Positions 1 through 8,540 of a stretch of 47,359 nt of DNA are shown here, piece by piece. Position 1 is the stretch's first letter. Each line of letters starts with the position of its first letter. The notes under the pieces were generated by a model that was not told where the DNA came from, did no database searches, and saw nothing but the letters and a program-made list of their open reading frames with translations. This DNA is from a virus. The stretch spans positions 1 through 47,359 of IMG/VR virus record IMGVR_UViG_3300019124_000088. One strand, 5' to 3'. Made by a program: the position numbers and the translations under genes.

Positions 1-549
1 TCAAGCCGCCATCAGGTTGTCGACGGCGGCGCGAAGGTCGTCAAGGGTTCCGTCGTTCTGGAGAATCAGATCCGCCTGCGCCGGTGGCTTCTCCGAGGGA
101 TGATCCGACAGCGGGCCGACCCCCGAGCGCCGGACCTCGATCAGCATCGCGCCACGGGCGCGAAGCGCCTCGGCTTCATTGGGGTACCGCACGCTCTCCT
201 GCGCAACCCTCCCTCCCCCCGCGATGATCCTGTCCGCCTTGGCGAGCCAGAGCGAAAGCCACAGATCCGGCCGGATGCAGACCCTCCCCCACTCGGTTCC
301 GAGCGTCTGCTGCGCCCAGGTCGAGGTGACCCCAAGTTCCGGGATGACCTCCCGCTTCAGATCTCCGTCCACATACCGGGCGATGGTTTCCTCATCGTGC
401 CCGATTTCCCGCAGAAGAGTGCCCAGCATGGCCTTGAGCGGCTGGACGATATGGAACGACTGATAACCGTGACGCTCCCGCAGGAGGCGGGCCACCTCGC
501 TCTTGCCGGCGCCGGCATAGCCCATGAGGCCGATGAGGCGAGGTTTCAC
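1..549 (-). CDS. Deoxynucleoside monophosphate kinase-like P-loop protein
   Basis: A 182-residue protein read from a GTG start at 549 that overlaps the stop of the upstream gene (GTGA). An ORF is open further upstream, but that part lies antisense-like inside the neighbouring gene. The N-terminus carries a Walker A loop, GYAGAGKS, at residues 10-17, with LIGLMG as the preceding beta strand. Length and fold pattern fit phage dNMP kinases, which phosphorylate dNMPs to supply dNTPs for phage replication in the cytoplasm. It is the last minus-strand gene visible, and its stop is the first codon of the window. Family is fairly clear; substrate is inferred. Confidence 0.8.
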   Translation of the reverse strand: MKPRLIGLMGYAGAGKSEVARLLRERHGYQSFHIVQPLKAMLGTLLREIGHDEETIARYVDGDLKREVIPELGVTSTWAQQTLGTEWGRVCIRPDLWLSLWLAKADRIIAGGGRVAQESVRYPNEAEALRARGAMLIEVRRSGVGPLSDHPSEKPPAQADLILQNDGTLDDLRAAVDNLMAA

Positions 550-2207
550 GCCCGCCACTTGCCGTCCTGAAACGTCACCAGCGTGCGCTTGCCGTTCGGA
601 TAAGTGAGCGTGTGCGCCTGCATCCATGAGGAAGGTCCCGTGTTGTAGCCATGGTCCAGCCGAGCCGACACGCCGGCGATGTAAACCCCTTCCAGGATCG
701 TCGGCGTGTGGGTGTGGCCGATGTTCATTTTGCGGGCCACGCGGCTCAAGGAAGCCGCCGAGCCGCGGGAGCCGTTCGGCCCTTGGTGGCCGTGCTGGCC
801 GCATTCGATGGCGCCGACGCCTTGGCAGATCTCGAAAGAGCCGCCTTCCGGCACGAAGGCAATGCCCGCAAGCCCCTTCGGGTCGCGGGTGGCGAGCGCG
901 TGCCTGAACAGGGAGAACCGCTCGGCACCGTCGTCAAGCGGGTCGCGGGTGGCCTCGACGCGGCGGGCGGCGAAGCGGGCTCGCTCCATCTCAAGGAAGA
1001 ACTCGGCATTGACCGGATCATGCCGGTAGCCGCCGCCACCGAGGGAATCGAGCCAGCGGTCGAGGAAACGGTCATGGTTGGATTCCACCACCACAGACTT
1101 GCACCAGTCTCGCTCGGCCTGGCGCAGGAAGCGCGCCGCCTCCCGGATCTCATCCTCGACGCTGTCGCGGCCCGCCACATGCGTCTCGAAGACGTGGAGC
1201 GGGTCCTTCTTCAACTCGTGCGGGTTGCGGGCCTCGAAATCGAGCAGGTCGTGGAAGAACTGGAAGCGCGGCCGCAGCACGTCGACGAGAGAATCGCCGG
1301 CCTCAGTCCGGCCGGTCGCCGGATCGTAGCCCCACGTGGCTCGGGCGACCAGCGGGTCGAGCTTGCGCACATGGATGTCGCCCCAGGTCGCCGCCTCAAT
1401 GCGGTGGCCGCGGGTAACGATGCCGTTTGCCACCACGGCGTCCAGGTCCTGGAAGGAGCCGTCGGGCGCCGCGTTGATCTGGCGACAGAAGATCCGGCCA
1501 CGTTCGTCGATTTCGACGATGGTGGCGCCGATGACGTGATGGAAGGCCGCCTTCACGCCAGCCTTGCGCTCGGTGTAGTTCGGTACCGTAGCGCAGCCGG
1601 TAGTCATGATTTGGGACGCATGGCCGTTGCGCACCCCAGCCACCGACAGAAGCTGCAGCTTGGCGTGGGGCACTAGCGCCCATTGCCCGCGCGCATGGGT
1701 GACCAAGTCCGAGATCGGCCGCGCGGCGGTCGGTAGGGTGTTCATGTCAGCCAGGAAGACCAGCGGCCCCAGATCCTCGCGGCGGCGCGAGAGGAACGGC
1801 ACCAAGTCGGCGGCGAACATCTCCGGCCGAGGGCCGTGCTCGTCGAAAAGCCCGAGCTGGTAGGTGAAGGGCCCCACCTTCACCTCGGCGCCGAGTGCAA
1901 CCGCATAGGCGTTGAGGTTCGTCCAGAATCCCCGATGGATCTCGGTGGCGTTCTGGGCCGCCGTCACCAGATAACGGCGCACACACGGCAGTACAACGAT
2001 GCCGGAGCGCGGGGCAACCGGCGACCCCTTCGCCGCGACCTCCTCCGCTGCGATCTTGTCGCGGATGCGCCAAGCGGAACGTTTGCCAACGCCGACCGCC
2101 TTTGCAGCATGGGTCGGTACCTCGCCGGCGCGGATTCGCCGTTCCAGTTCTGCCGCCTGCTCAGGGGCGATGTGCTGCCCTTTGACGGGCTTGTGTGCGG
2201 TTGTCAT
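546..2207 (-). CDS. Metallophosphoesterase with N-terminal HTH, T5 A1-like
   Basis: 553 residues. Residues about 12-55 look like a helix-turn-helix segment (repeated short helices, GVGKRSAWRIRDKI). The rest carries the calcineurin-type metallophosphoesterase signature in order: GDIH (276-279), NHD (377-379, in VVVESNHDRFL) and GHTH (497-500). These residues normally bind two metal ions. Related phage proteins are often annotated as DNA transfer protein A1 after phage T5, where A1 acts in host takeover and DNA transfer; that function is inference here. The gene sits downstream of the lysis cassette and overlaps the kinase gene by 4 bp, so it is probably transcribed late. Confidence 0.75.
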   Translation of the reverse strand: MTTAHKPVKGQHIAPEQAAELERRIRAGEVPTHAAKAVGVGKRSAWRIRDKIAAEEVAAKGSPVAPRSGIVVLPCVRRYLVTAAQNATEIHRGFWTNLNAYAVALGAEVKVGPFTYQLGLFDEHGPRPEMFAADLVPFLSRRREDLGPLVFLADMNTLPTAARPISDLVTHARGQWALVPHAKLQLLSVAGVRNGHASQIMTTGCATVPNYTERKAGVKAAFHHVIGATIVEIDERGRIFCRQINAAPDGSFQDLDAVVANGIVTRGHRIEAATWGDIHVRKLDPLVARATWGYDPATGRTEAGDSLVDVLRPRFQFFHDLLDFEARNPHELKKDPLHVFETHVAGRDSVEDEIREAARFLRQAERDWCKSVVVESNHDRFLDRWLDSLGGGGYRHDPVNAEFFLEMERARFAARRVEATRDPLDDGAERFSLFRHALATRDPKGLAGIAFVPEGGSFEICQGVGAIECGQHGHQGPNGSRGSAASLSRVARKMNIGHTHTPTILEGVYIAGVSARLDHGYNTGPSSWMQAHTLTYPNGKRTLVTFQDGKWRA

Positions 2208-2219
2208 GCCGGAACGGCC

Positions 2220-2438
2220 TCACCGTGGCGTCAGGGGATAGGGCAGATACTTGGCCAGCATGCCGGCCGAGAAGCTGCCGATGGCGATCAGGATGCCGAG
2301 AAGCCACCGGGCGCCCTTGGCCTGCAGGAGCAGGTCCCGCAGCTCGGTGACCACCAGGGTGTTGCGCTGCTGCATCTCGGTCAGATGCTCGACCTTGACC
2401 TCCAACGCGGCGAGGCGCTCACGGGTATCGTCGCTCAT
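2220..2438 (-). CDS. XhlA-like coiled-coil/membrane protein
   Basis: 72 residues: an N-terminal coiled coil (about 5-40, heptad-like ERLAALEVKVEHLTEM) followed by one hydrophobic segment (about 45-65, WLLGILIAIGSFSAGML). This is the plan of XhlA/hemolysin-type accessory lysis proteins, which anchor in the inner membrane. Its start overlaps the stop of the outer spanin gene (ATGA), so the two are translationally coupled. A holin-accessory role is inferred from architecture and location. Confidence 0.6.
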   Translation of the reverse strand: MSDDTRERLAALEVKVEHLTEMQQRNTLVVTELRDLLLQAKGARWLLGILIAIGSFSAGMLAKYLPYPLTPR

Positions 2439-2716
2439 TTCGCGAGCCCTTTCCTCAGATCGTCATAGAAGGCGAGCGCCCGGCGCCCGCATTGCGCCTT
2501 CTCCAGCTCGGAGCGGCGCAGGCGGGCGATGAGGCCGAAGACCTGGCTCTTGGTCAGCGCGCCCGGGCCTGGCTCCGGCACGAGGCGGGCGAAGCAGGAG
2601 GGTAGGTCTGCCGGCGAGGCCGGCAGTTCAGCGCGCGGTGCGGAAGTGCTGACGCAGGCTGTGAGTGTCAGCAGGATCGAAGCAGACGCGATCCCCGTCT
2701 TGAAGGTTCTGGGCAT
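2435..2716 (-). CDS. Rz1-like outer-membrane spanin lipoprotein
   Basis: 93 residues from the ATG at 2716. The start region is a signal sequence ending in a lipobox (LLTLTAC), with Cys as the expected lipidated residue, followed by a Pro/Ala/Ser-rich stretch typical of o-spanins. It begins inside the i-spanin gene in another frame and overlaps it by 89 bp, the classical Rz/Rz1 arrangement. Rz1 joins Rz across the periplasm to fuse inner and outer membranes at lysis. The frame is open to 2779, but the shorter start places the basic residues and lipobox correctly. Confidence 0.75.
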   Translation of the reverse strand: MPRTFKTGIASASILLTLTACVSTSAPRAELPASPADLPSCFARLVPEPGPGALTKSQVFGLIARLRRSELEKAQCGRRALAFYDDLRKGLAK

Positions 2717-2960
2717 CGGCCTCGGCTTTCTGCTGAAGGTCGCGCAGGAGGGTTTCGTTTTCGGCGTAGCGCGTGGCATCGGCCGTGCGCGCTGCCTGCT
2801 CGGCGGTCCAGAGCTGGCGCAGATTGTCCCGCTCCTCGGTCACCTGCTGCAGCTCCGCCCGGCGGTCGGCATCGGCATAGCCTTTCAGGTAGCCGACGCC
2901 GCCGGTAGCGATGATGGCGGCAAAGCCGCCGGCGATCATCCAGGGGTTCAGGTTCAGCAT
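2628..2960 (-). CDS. Rz-like inner-membrane spanin (i-spanin)
   Basis: 110 residues. An N-terminal transmembrane segment (about 7-27, MIAGGFAAIIATGGVGYLKG) is followed by a periplasmic coiled coil rich in Glu, Gln, Arg and Ala (about 30-85). The gene overlaps the lipoprotein gene downstream and begins 3 bp after the endolysin stop. The i-spanin pairs with the Rz1-like lipoprotein to complete lysis. The open frame extends to 3161, but the upstream part is antisense-like low-complexity sequence inside the endolysin gene. The C-terminus, which is overlapped by rz1, is poorly conserved in such families. Confidence 0.75.
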   Translation of the reverse strand: MLNLNPWMIAGGFAAIIATGGVGYLKGYADADRRAELQQVTEERDNLRQLWTAEQAARTADATRYAENETLLRDLQQKAEADAQNLQDGDRVCFDPADTHSLRQHFRTAR

Positions 2961-2962
2961 GG

Positions 2963-3433
2963 TCAGAGATCCGCTAGGCAGAGTTCCCGCTCCGCCGTGC
3001 GGCGGCGAACGAGGCCCCGGAACTTGATCTTGTTGGCGTAGACGAACTCCATGAGCTTGTCGCACGCCGCCCGGATGTTGCCGGCATTGACGAGGGGAGC
3101 GATGCTCCTGCAGTACCGGCCCGTGCCGAGATTCCAGGCAAACGACGTGAAGGCCACCCACTGCCGGTCGGTGATCGCGACCTTGGTGCAGGCGTCGACC
3201 GCCGCGCCGTAGCGCTCCTCAATGCCCTTGCGCAGGCCTTCCTTGCACTGCTCGATCGTGCGCCTGTCGCCTTTCTTGACTCCGTCGGTTTCCCCGTAAC
3301 AGATCGTCCAGGGGTGCCCCTTCGTGGCGGGATCGGGATAGGCGAAGGTCTGAACGCCCTCCCAGCCCCCCGTGAACGCCATGCAGAGCGCGACAGCCGC
3401 CGCCGACCGTCGTTTCGTGATCACACGGCCCAT
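2963..3433 (-). CDS. Lysozyme-type endolysin, probable SAR endolysin
   Basis: 156 residues with the T4/P21 lysozyme (GH24) catalytic triad Glu25, Asp34 and Thr43 in GWEG...YPD...WTICYGET. It cleaves the glycan strands of peptidoglycan. The N-terminus (residues 9-22, SAAAVALCMAFTGG) is a weakly hydrophobic, Ala/Gly-rich segment directly before the catalytic Glu, as in signal-anchor-release endolysins that are exported by Sec and released on depolarisation. It overlaps the holin-like gene by 13 bp upstream. Confidence 0.85.
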   Translation of the reverse strand: MGRVITKRRSAAAVALCMAFTGGWEGVQTFAYPDPATKGHPWTICYGETDGVKKGDRRTIEQCKEGLRKGIEERYGAAVDACTKVAITDRQWVAFTSFAWNLGTGRYCRSIAPLVNAGNIRAACDKLMEFVYANKIKFRGLVRRRTAERELCLADL

Positions 3434-3654
3434 GGGTCAGTCTCCGTCTGCTCGGACGCTCCGCCGGAGACGGAGTCCTGCTTGATCACGCGGGCGACCA
3501 GGACGGCGCCGAGCAGGACCAGGACGGCCCAGGTGGGCAGTCCGCCGACCTGAAGCACGTATTCGAGGACGATCTCGGCGAGCGCCCCCAGGTAGACCAC
3601 CTGCGCGCTGAGGCCTTTCGTCAGCACGGTCTTGACGTTGTCGATGAGCTTCAT
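3421..3654 (-). CDS. Holin-like small membrane protein
   Basis: 77 residues from the ATG at 3654. There are two hydrophobic stretches (about 17-36, AQVVYLGALAEIVLEYVL, and 41-57, WAVLVLLGAVLVARVI) and a short charged C-terminal tail. No family is recognised with certainty. Its position as first gene of the lysis cassette, overlapping the endolysin gene, and its topology make it the holin or pinholin candidate. The frame extends to 3720, but that part includes a terminator hairpin, so the start at 3654 is preferred. Confidence 0.6.
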   Translation of the reverse strand: MKLIDNVKTVLTKGLSAQVVYLGALAEIVLEYVLQVGGLPTWAVLVLLGAVLVARVIKQDSVSGGASEQTETDPWAV

Positions 3655-3664
3655 GCTTGCCCCC

Positions 3665-3690
3665 AAAGAAAAAGCCGCCCGAAGGCGGCT
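3665..3690 (-). terminator. Rho-independent terminator between fibre genes and lysis cassette
   Basis: A perfect 7-bp stem (AGCCGCC at 3673-3679, GGCGGCT at 3684-3690) with a CGAA tetraloop. On the minus strand it is followed by TTTTTCTTT. It lies after the last tail gene and immediately before the holin-like gene, so it should partly separate tail and lysis transcription. Confidence 0.8.
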
Positions 3691-3716
3691 GTGCTGCAGC
3701 TGACGGTCAGCCGGGA

Positions 3717-4244
3717 TCACAGATCGGCAAAGGCCGAGACGATCTGCTCTGTCGTGGCGATCTCGCCCCGATCAATCTTCGCGAGCACCTCGGCCCGGCG
3801 GTCAAAGGTCGCTTGCACGAACGCCCCGACGGCGGCTGCGAAGGCAATCCCTTCTGCAGCGCTCATCTGAATCGGGCCAGCCGCCGTGTCGAAGTTGAAG
3901 ACGCGCTCGGGCTCGAGCTGCGCCAGGTTCGCCATGCCGTTGATCAGGGTCAGGCTGTCAGGGTCGGTCTGGACATACAGGCCATTATAGCCGAACCCGC
4001 CCGTGCGCTTCTCCCAGCTGACCTTGCGGGCATAGGCCTTCAGATCCTCAGTGCTCACCCGGTCTGCTTCCGCCAGAGCTTTGAGCAGCTCCTGCTCCGT
4101 CGGCAGTTCCCTGCCGTAGCGTTCCCGGATGCCATCCGCGTCCGCTGTCTCCACGAACGCCTCGTAAGACGAGACATCCCGGTAGCCATCGAGGATGCCG
4201 AGATGTGTCAGCGCACGCCGGATTGCGATTTCATCGAGTGTCAT
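3717..4244 (-). CDS. DUF4376 phage tail-associated protein
   Basis: 175 residues. The C-terminal half (about 80-170) has the DUF4376 pattern: a small beta-rich segment (GGFGYNGLYVQTDPDSLTLI), then FDTAAGPIQMSAAEGIAFAAAVGAFVQATFDRRAEVLAKI. Such proteins usually occur next to tail fibre genes and may assist fibre assembly or form part of the fibre tip. The gene follows the putative fibre gene with a 2-bp gap and precedes the terminator. Exact function is unknown. Confidence 0.7.
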   Translation of the reverse strand: MTLDEIAIRRALTHLGILDGYRDVSSYEAFVETADADGIRERYGRELPTEQELLKALAEADRVSTEDLKAYARKVSWEKRTGGFGYNGLYVQTDPDSLTLINGMANLAQLEPERVFNFDTAAGPIQMSAAEGIAFAAAVGAFVQATFDRRAEVLAKIDRGEIATTEQIVSAFADL

Positions 4245-4246
4245 GA

Positions 4247-4942
4247 TCAGCCGACCTTCTGGATGGTGATAAGGGTATATCGGTTTGGAGCGCCAAAGGT
4301 ATTCGACAGACCAAGCCCGTAGGTCTGCCCTGCCAGCCCAACCTGATCGACGCGCTGTTCAATGCGGAATGTCTTGGTTGATGCTATGTTGATCTCGGTG
4401 AAGATGATCGCATAGGAATTCACAAGGTCAGCCGATCCGGCGTCGTTCGCGTTCGCGGTCGTGCTGTAGTCCACCACGACGGCATCGGAGACGTTGTAGA
4501 GCCGCGCCATGTGGCGCTGGACGGCCTCACCGAGTACATAGGCTTGGAAGAGATATCGCCCCGCTTGCAGGGTGAACTGATCGGACGACAGGGTCACGAT
4601 GCCCTTCGGGTCCGCGATAATTGCATTGGTCTTTCGCGTGAACCAGGTGTTGGCGGCCGGCGCATTCCCAGCATTCGTTCCGGACGGCTCCGTGTGCGCG
4701 AGCACGGCATAGGACGACGCCTGGGCCGAGATCAAAGCTCTGATGGCCTTGAGGAGCTGGGTCGTGTCGCTTTCGCTCGGCGTCAGCACCTCCTTGATGA
4801 CGTTGACAATTTCGCGCTGCGGATGCTCGACGGCCCGTGGCGGGATGCGCGAGCCCTGCGTGCCGGCGGCGAGATTGCGGCCGACATAGCCGACGCTTTC
4901 GTTGAAGGGATCCGGCGTACCGGTGGGCGCAACATAGCGCAT
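4247..4942 (-). CDS. Putative tail fibre / receptor-binding protein
   Basis: 231 residues. The N-terminus (1-70) is like virion-attachment regions of short tail fibres. The C-terminal half (about 95-231) is beta-rich with repeated short hydrophobic strands (TLSSDQFTLQAGRYLFQAYVLG, YAIIFTEINI), resembling a C1q/TNF-like trimeric head. No enzyme motif is visible. It lies between the gp48-fibre fusion and DUF4376, where fibres are expected. Host recognition is inferred from position and composition. Confidence 0.55.
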   Translation of the reverse strand: MRYVAPTGTPDPFNESVGYVGRNLAAGTQGSRIPPRAVEHPQREIVNVIKEVLTPSESDTTQLLKAIRALISAQASSYAVLAHTEPSGTNAGNAPAANTWFTRKTNAIIADPKGIVTLSSDQFTLQAGRYLFQAYVLGEAVQRHMARLYNVSDAVVVDYSTTANANDAGSADLVNSYAIIFTEINIASTKTFRIEQRVDQVGLAGQTYGLGLSNTFGAPNRYTLITIQKVG

Positions 4943-4990
4943 CAGGAAACTCCCGAAGTTACGGAGGCGGAATGGAAGGGGGATGGAGCC

Positions 4991-6916
4991 TCAGGCGGTC
5001 AGGGCCTGAAGCTCGGTGTTGGAGAGGCGCTCGGGGAAGTAGGTGACGCGGCGGATGTAGCCGTTGAGAGGAACCGTACCTCCCGGCCGGGTTCCGAGAC
5101 GCAAGGTCGACACGACCGGGATAGCGGCCGCCCCAGTCGCGACGGTCGAGCCGCCGCTTGAGACGCCGCAATCGGCCGCCTTGTATGCGCCCGCGATGCG
5201 CGACACGCTGCCGTCGGCGATTGCTGAGCCTGGGGCCACATCGAACCCTGTGACACCGCCGCTCGTTACCACAAACCCGCCGATGTTCGGGATATTGCGC
5301 GTGATCATCATGCGGTTTGACGCAGTGCCGTCGTCGGTGTGCAGGAGGGTATCGGACGCAAGCCCAGCCGTCCCGGGGTTATGAAGCGCCTCGGCATAGA
5401 AGGTACCCTCGACCGGATTGAACTCCGCCCCGAGCGTTCGCGTGATCTGATCAGCCTGGCGCGTCGCCGCAGAGCCCGTCGTGCGGATCGGAGATGTGGC
5501 AAAGGCACCCTGCTCAATCTGTGGCGAGCCAATGCGCTCCTGACAGGTCATGCTCACACCGCTGACGTGCGTAACCAGCAGGCGAAACAGCACAAAAGCG
5601 GTATTGGCCGGAAGATTGGCAAAGGTCACTTCATGCCTCTTCCAACTCAGTCGATCTGCATAGATGTTCTTGACAGCCGGTGACCCGACCTGAGCACTTG
5701 AGGAATTGAGAGCATAGATTAGCAGCTCAATCTTCGTGATGTCCGGATCATCGACGAGCATCTGGTAGAACAGCGAAGCGGTCCAAGTCTCACCAGCGTT
5801 TGCTGGAGCGGATCCGATGGGTTGCATAAAATCGATGTAGCGACTGGCGCTTCCTGTCGTTCCACTCCACGCAATATCGACAGTATTGATAGCGCTAGCG
5901 GCGTCCACAGCGACAAGGGTCCGCGTCAGCCCTGCCGCCGAGTAGCCCCATCCTGTCGGCGAGCCGTTTACTCCGGCTACGGCACCCACCATCCCGCTGT
6001 TCTTCACTTGGTTCGTCCGCGCCTCCTCGACCAGCAGCCCCTTGTCGGTGATGCGCGGCTCGTTCGCCCCAAACGACACCCAGGTGCCGTCGGCCTTCTG
6101 CGCCATGCCGGGAGAGTTCCGGGTGCAGGTGAAGGCCGCAGCCCGTTCGACCGTCGTGCGGTCGATGGCATAGACATCGTTCACGAAGTCGAAGTCGAGG
6201 CTGCTGCCTTCCATCGACCAGAACGCCGCCGTATAATCGAACACGACAGTGGTGTGCAGCGGAGCCAGGCGCCGGAACACGCATTCGAGGTCAGCGGCGA
6301 CCGCGAAGCCCTCGAGGGGCGTGTCGTCGCACTCGCCCTCGTCGCAGTAGAACCAGGTATCGCCGAGCCCGTTGAGTCGCACCACCCATTCATGGTGGCC
6401 GTTGACGTTCACCACCGTGTCGTCGCCGTCACATTCCGAGACGTCGCAGATGAAGTCCGAGGGCTCGGTGATGCTGACCTCGTACCCGATGGAGGCAGCC
6501 AGGCACACGAAGTAGGCCGGGCTCGATCCTCCTTGGGCCCCGAAGCGCGCCCGCACGGCATTGATGCGGCCCTGTACGCCGGAGTCAGGCGAGGTGCAGG
6601 GATCGGGCAAGCCATATTCCGCCTCCCAGTCCTCGAGAGAGAACGTGATGCCGGAGGGAAAGCACTGCACGGCCGTGTCGAAGGCGGCCTTGTAGAGGTC
6701 CGCCATCCAGCCGGCCATGGCCGTCCAGACCTTGCGCATCACCGGCGAGGCGCCCGTGCCGTCGCTGGCCTCGTCCGTGCCCCAGATCACCCCGCGCGGG
6801 GCGGTGGCAATCACCTGCGGCAGCAGATCCTCCTGCGCCGGCGCGCTCAGCCGGTCGCCCACGGAGGGCGGCGAGGCAGGCAGCAGCGCGCAAGGCCAGC
6901 CGGGCTGAACCGCCAT
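4991..6916 (-). CDS. Mu gp48-like baseplate protein fused to a tail fibre/lectin region
   Basis: 641 residues, with AAGGAG well placed before the ATG at 6916. Residues about 25-230 match the YmfQ/DUF2313 (Mu gp48) baseplate family: LPPVIATAPRG-like start, a middle with EDWEAEYGLPDPC, and acidic Cys-containing loops. From about 235 the protein changes to a fibre architecture. A motif around 255-300 (FTCTRNSPGMAQ...GLLVEEARTNQ) is typical of phage head-spike/fibre proteins, followed by a concanavalin-like beta-rich C-terminus (about 480-641). The fusion would attach a receptor-binding fibre directly to the baseplate. Joining two normally separate genes is somewhat unusual. Confidence 0.75.
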   Translation of the reverse strand: MAVQPGWPCALLPASPPSVGDRLSAPAQEDLLPQVIATAPRGVIWGTDEASDGTGASPVMRKVWTAMAGWMADLYKAAFDTAVQCFPSGITFSLEDWEAEYGLPDPCTSPDSGVQGRINAVRARFGAQGGSSPAYFVCLAASIGYEVSITEPSDFICDVSECDGDDTVVNVNGHHEWVVRLNGLGDTWFYCDEGECDDTPLEGFAVAADLECVFRRLAPLHTTVVFDYTAAFWSMEGSSLDFDFVNDVYAIDRTTVERAAAFTCTRNSPGMAQKADGTWVSFGANEPRITDKGLLVEEARTNQVKNSGMVGAVAGVNGSPTGWGYSAAGLTRTLVAVDAASAINTVDIAWSGTTGSASRYIDFMQPIGSAPANAGETWTASLFYQMLVDDPDITKIELLIYALNSSSAQVGSPAVKNIYADRLSWKRHEVTFANLPANTAFVLFRLLVTHVSGVSMTCQERIGSPQIEQGAFATSPIRTTGSAATRQADQITRTLGAEFNPVEGTFYAEALHNPGTAGLASDTLLHTDDGTASNRMMITRNIPNIGGFVVTSGGVTGFDVAPGSAIADGSVSRIAGAYKAADCGVSSGGSTVATGAAAIPVVSTLRLGTRPGGTVPLNGYIRRVTYFPERLSNTELQALTA

Positions 6917-6928
6917 GAGAGGAACTCC

Positions 6929-8023
6929 TTAGACCGTGGTGTAGGAAACCGTGCCGAGCACCGGATAGTGCGCCGGCGTGGAATAGGTGAGGTATTCGGG
7001 CAGCCCCGGCAGGGAGTGGCTTTCCTCGCCCGTGGCGCGCGAGATCGCCTCCGAGATCCAGGCGCGCGGCAACTGGAAGCTCTTGGAGGGGGTTGCCGGC
7101 GCGGCCCGGTCGGCGAACATCGCCCTCAGCTCCGCCTCCACCGCCGCCCGGATGGCCAGGGTGTCGTGGCTGAGGTTCGCGATGGTGAGGTTCACCGCTT
7201 GCGGCACCGGCGCCACGACCGTGACACGGGCCGTCACCGGGCGGCGGATCGGGTCCTGCACATAGGCCTGCACCGCCGCCACATCGGCTCCGCTCGGGAT
7301 GCCGTTGGTGCGGTCGGAGCGCAGGAAGCAGATCCAGACCTCGCGCGCATCGCCGATGAAGCTGTCGACGAAGACACGCGAGACCGCGCCCGAGCTTTCC
7401 TTGACCCAGCGGATCCAGTCCGTGGCCGATCCGCCCTGGGGCGGGTTGCGCTTGCGATCGAGGACGCGCTGGCGGAAGCTCTCGACCGGCTCGACATCGG
7501 CGCCGCCGCCCAAGCCGCCCGATGCGACAGTGGCCGTCGTGCCAAGGCCGGGCACGACGCCGGTATCGACGAGCGTCAGGACCGCCCCAGCCGGTGTGTT
7601 GCCGGCGGCTCCGGCGCCGAGCGCCTCCAGCTGAATTGTGGTCGAAGCCCCTGCCCCGACGGCGCTGGCGCGGGTGCGGAACAGCGCCCCATCTCCCCGG
7701 CGGAAGGTCAGCCCGAAGGGGATCACCGTGCCGGAGGGGCATGAAATCATCGCCGTGCCGGTCGCTGCCGTGGCCGGAATGCGGGTGATGCCGAGTTCGA
7801 AGCCGTGACGGGTCAGCCAGACCTCGTCGGCCGTGGACGCAAAGAGCTGCCGGTAGAGGAAACCCAGCCGCAGGTGCCATTCCTTGGCGTGAAGGGCGAG
7901 CACCTTGGCCAGGATGGGAAACAGGTTTGGCCACAGGTCGATGGTTGCCCCTTCCGTCGCATTGGCGATGATCAGGCGCGCGCGCTGCGACAGCTCGGAG
8001 AGCTTGGGAACGACGAAGGTCAT
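6929..8023 (-). CDS. Baseplate J-like protein (Mu gp47 family)
   Basis: 364 residues with the baseplate J architecture: N-terminal helices with WHLRLGFLYRQLFASTADEVWLTRHGFELGI (about 48-80), a beta domain with VIPFGLTFRRGDG, and the conserved segment VEPVESFRQRVLDRKRNPPQGGSATDWIRWVKE (about 177-210). Such proteins form the outer ring of the contractile-tail baseplate. It overlaps the gp46 gene by 4 bp upstream and is followed by the gp48-fibre gene. Confidence 0.9.
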   Translation of the reverse strand: MTFVVPKLSELSQRARLIIANATEGATIDLWPNLFPILAKVLALHAKEWHLRLGFLYRQLFASTADEVWLTRHGFELGITRIPATAATGTAMISCPSGTVIPFGLTFRRGDGALFRTRASAVGAGASTTIQLEALGAGAAGNTPAGAVLTLVDTGVVPGLGTTATVASGGLGGGADVEPVESFRQRVLDRKRNPPQGGSATDWIRWVKESSGAVSRVFVDSFIGDAREVWICFLRSDRTNGIPSGADVAAVQAYVQDPIRRPVTARVTVVAPVPQAVNLTIANLSHDTLAIRAAVEAELRAMFADRAAPATPSKSFQLPRAWISEAISRATGEESHSLPGLPEYLTYSTPAHYPVLGTVSYTTV

Positions 8024-8529
8024 TGAACCAGTTTCCAGAGAGGATCGAAACGGACGTTCGTGGTGGTGCGGCCGTCCCGGCCGATCACCGCCACCTCGAG
8101 AGCGATGCGCCCTTCCGCTTTCTGCACCGTCGCCTTCACGTCGATGCGGGTGGCGGCCCCTTGGCGGATGAGCGGCTGCAGGGCGCGACGGGCCTCATCC
8201 TCGACCGCCCTTCCCGTCTCGTCGGTCAGCTCGTGCCGCCGGTAGAGCCAGAGCTTGGAGCCCAGCTCCGTCTCTCCGCGGGAGGCGTCGATGTCGAAGC
8301 CGTCGCCGGGCCAGCCGCGGGGGTCGCCGGCATGCTCGTGCCGCAGCTCGTCGGCGGACGCCCGGGCATCGGTCAGCAGGCAGAGCACGATCGCGGTGGC
8401 AATCGGGTTCTTTGCGAGGAGGCCGGTGCGCTCGTCGAGCACGAAATCCCCGGTGGTGCCATCGACGATCACGACATCGGGCGGCAGGACCGTGCGGTCG
8501 GCCCTGGAGAGAGGCTTGATGGTGAGCAT
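8020..8529 (-). CDS. Mu gp46-like baseplate protein
   Basis: 169 residues from the ATG at 8529, preceded by AAAGGG. The sequence matches the phage GP46 family: TGDFVLDERTGLLAKNPIATAIVLCLLTDARA near residue 25-55 and the pattern GDPRGWPGDGF soon after. The family is the baseplate wedge subunit corresponding to T4 gp25-type proteins. It lies between the PAAR gene and gp47, the order seen in Mu-like tails. Confidence 0.85.
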   Translation of the reverse strand: MLTIKPLSRADRTVLPPDVVIVDGTTGDFVLDERTGLLAKNPIATAIVLCLLTDARASADELRHEHAGDPRGWPGDGFDIDASRGETELGSKLWLYRRHELTDETGRAVEDEARRALQPLIRQGAATRIDVKATVQKAEGRIALEVAVIGRDGRTTTNVRFDPLWKLVQ

Positions 8530-8540
8530 GGAGAGCCCTT

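Noticed and set aside
5822-7744. A long plus-strand open frame opposite the baseplate genes
   Set aside because: It is antisense to clear gp48 and gp47 genes, has Arg/His/Gly-rich low-complexity sequence and no SD; it is a shadow of high-GC coding.
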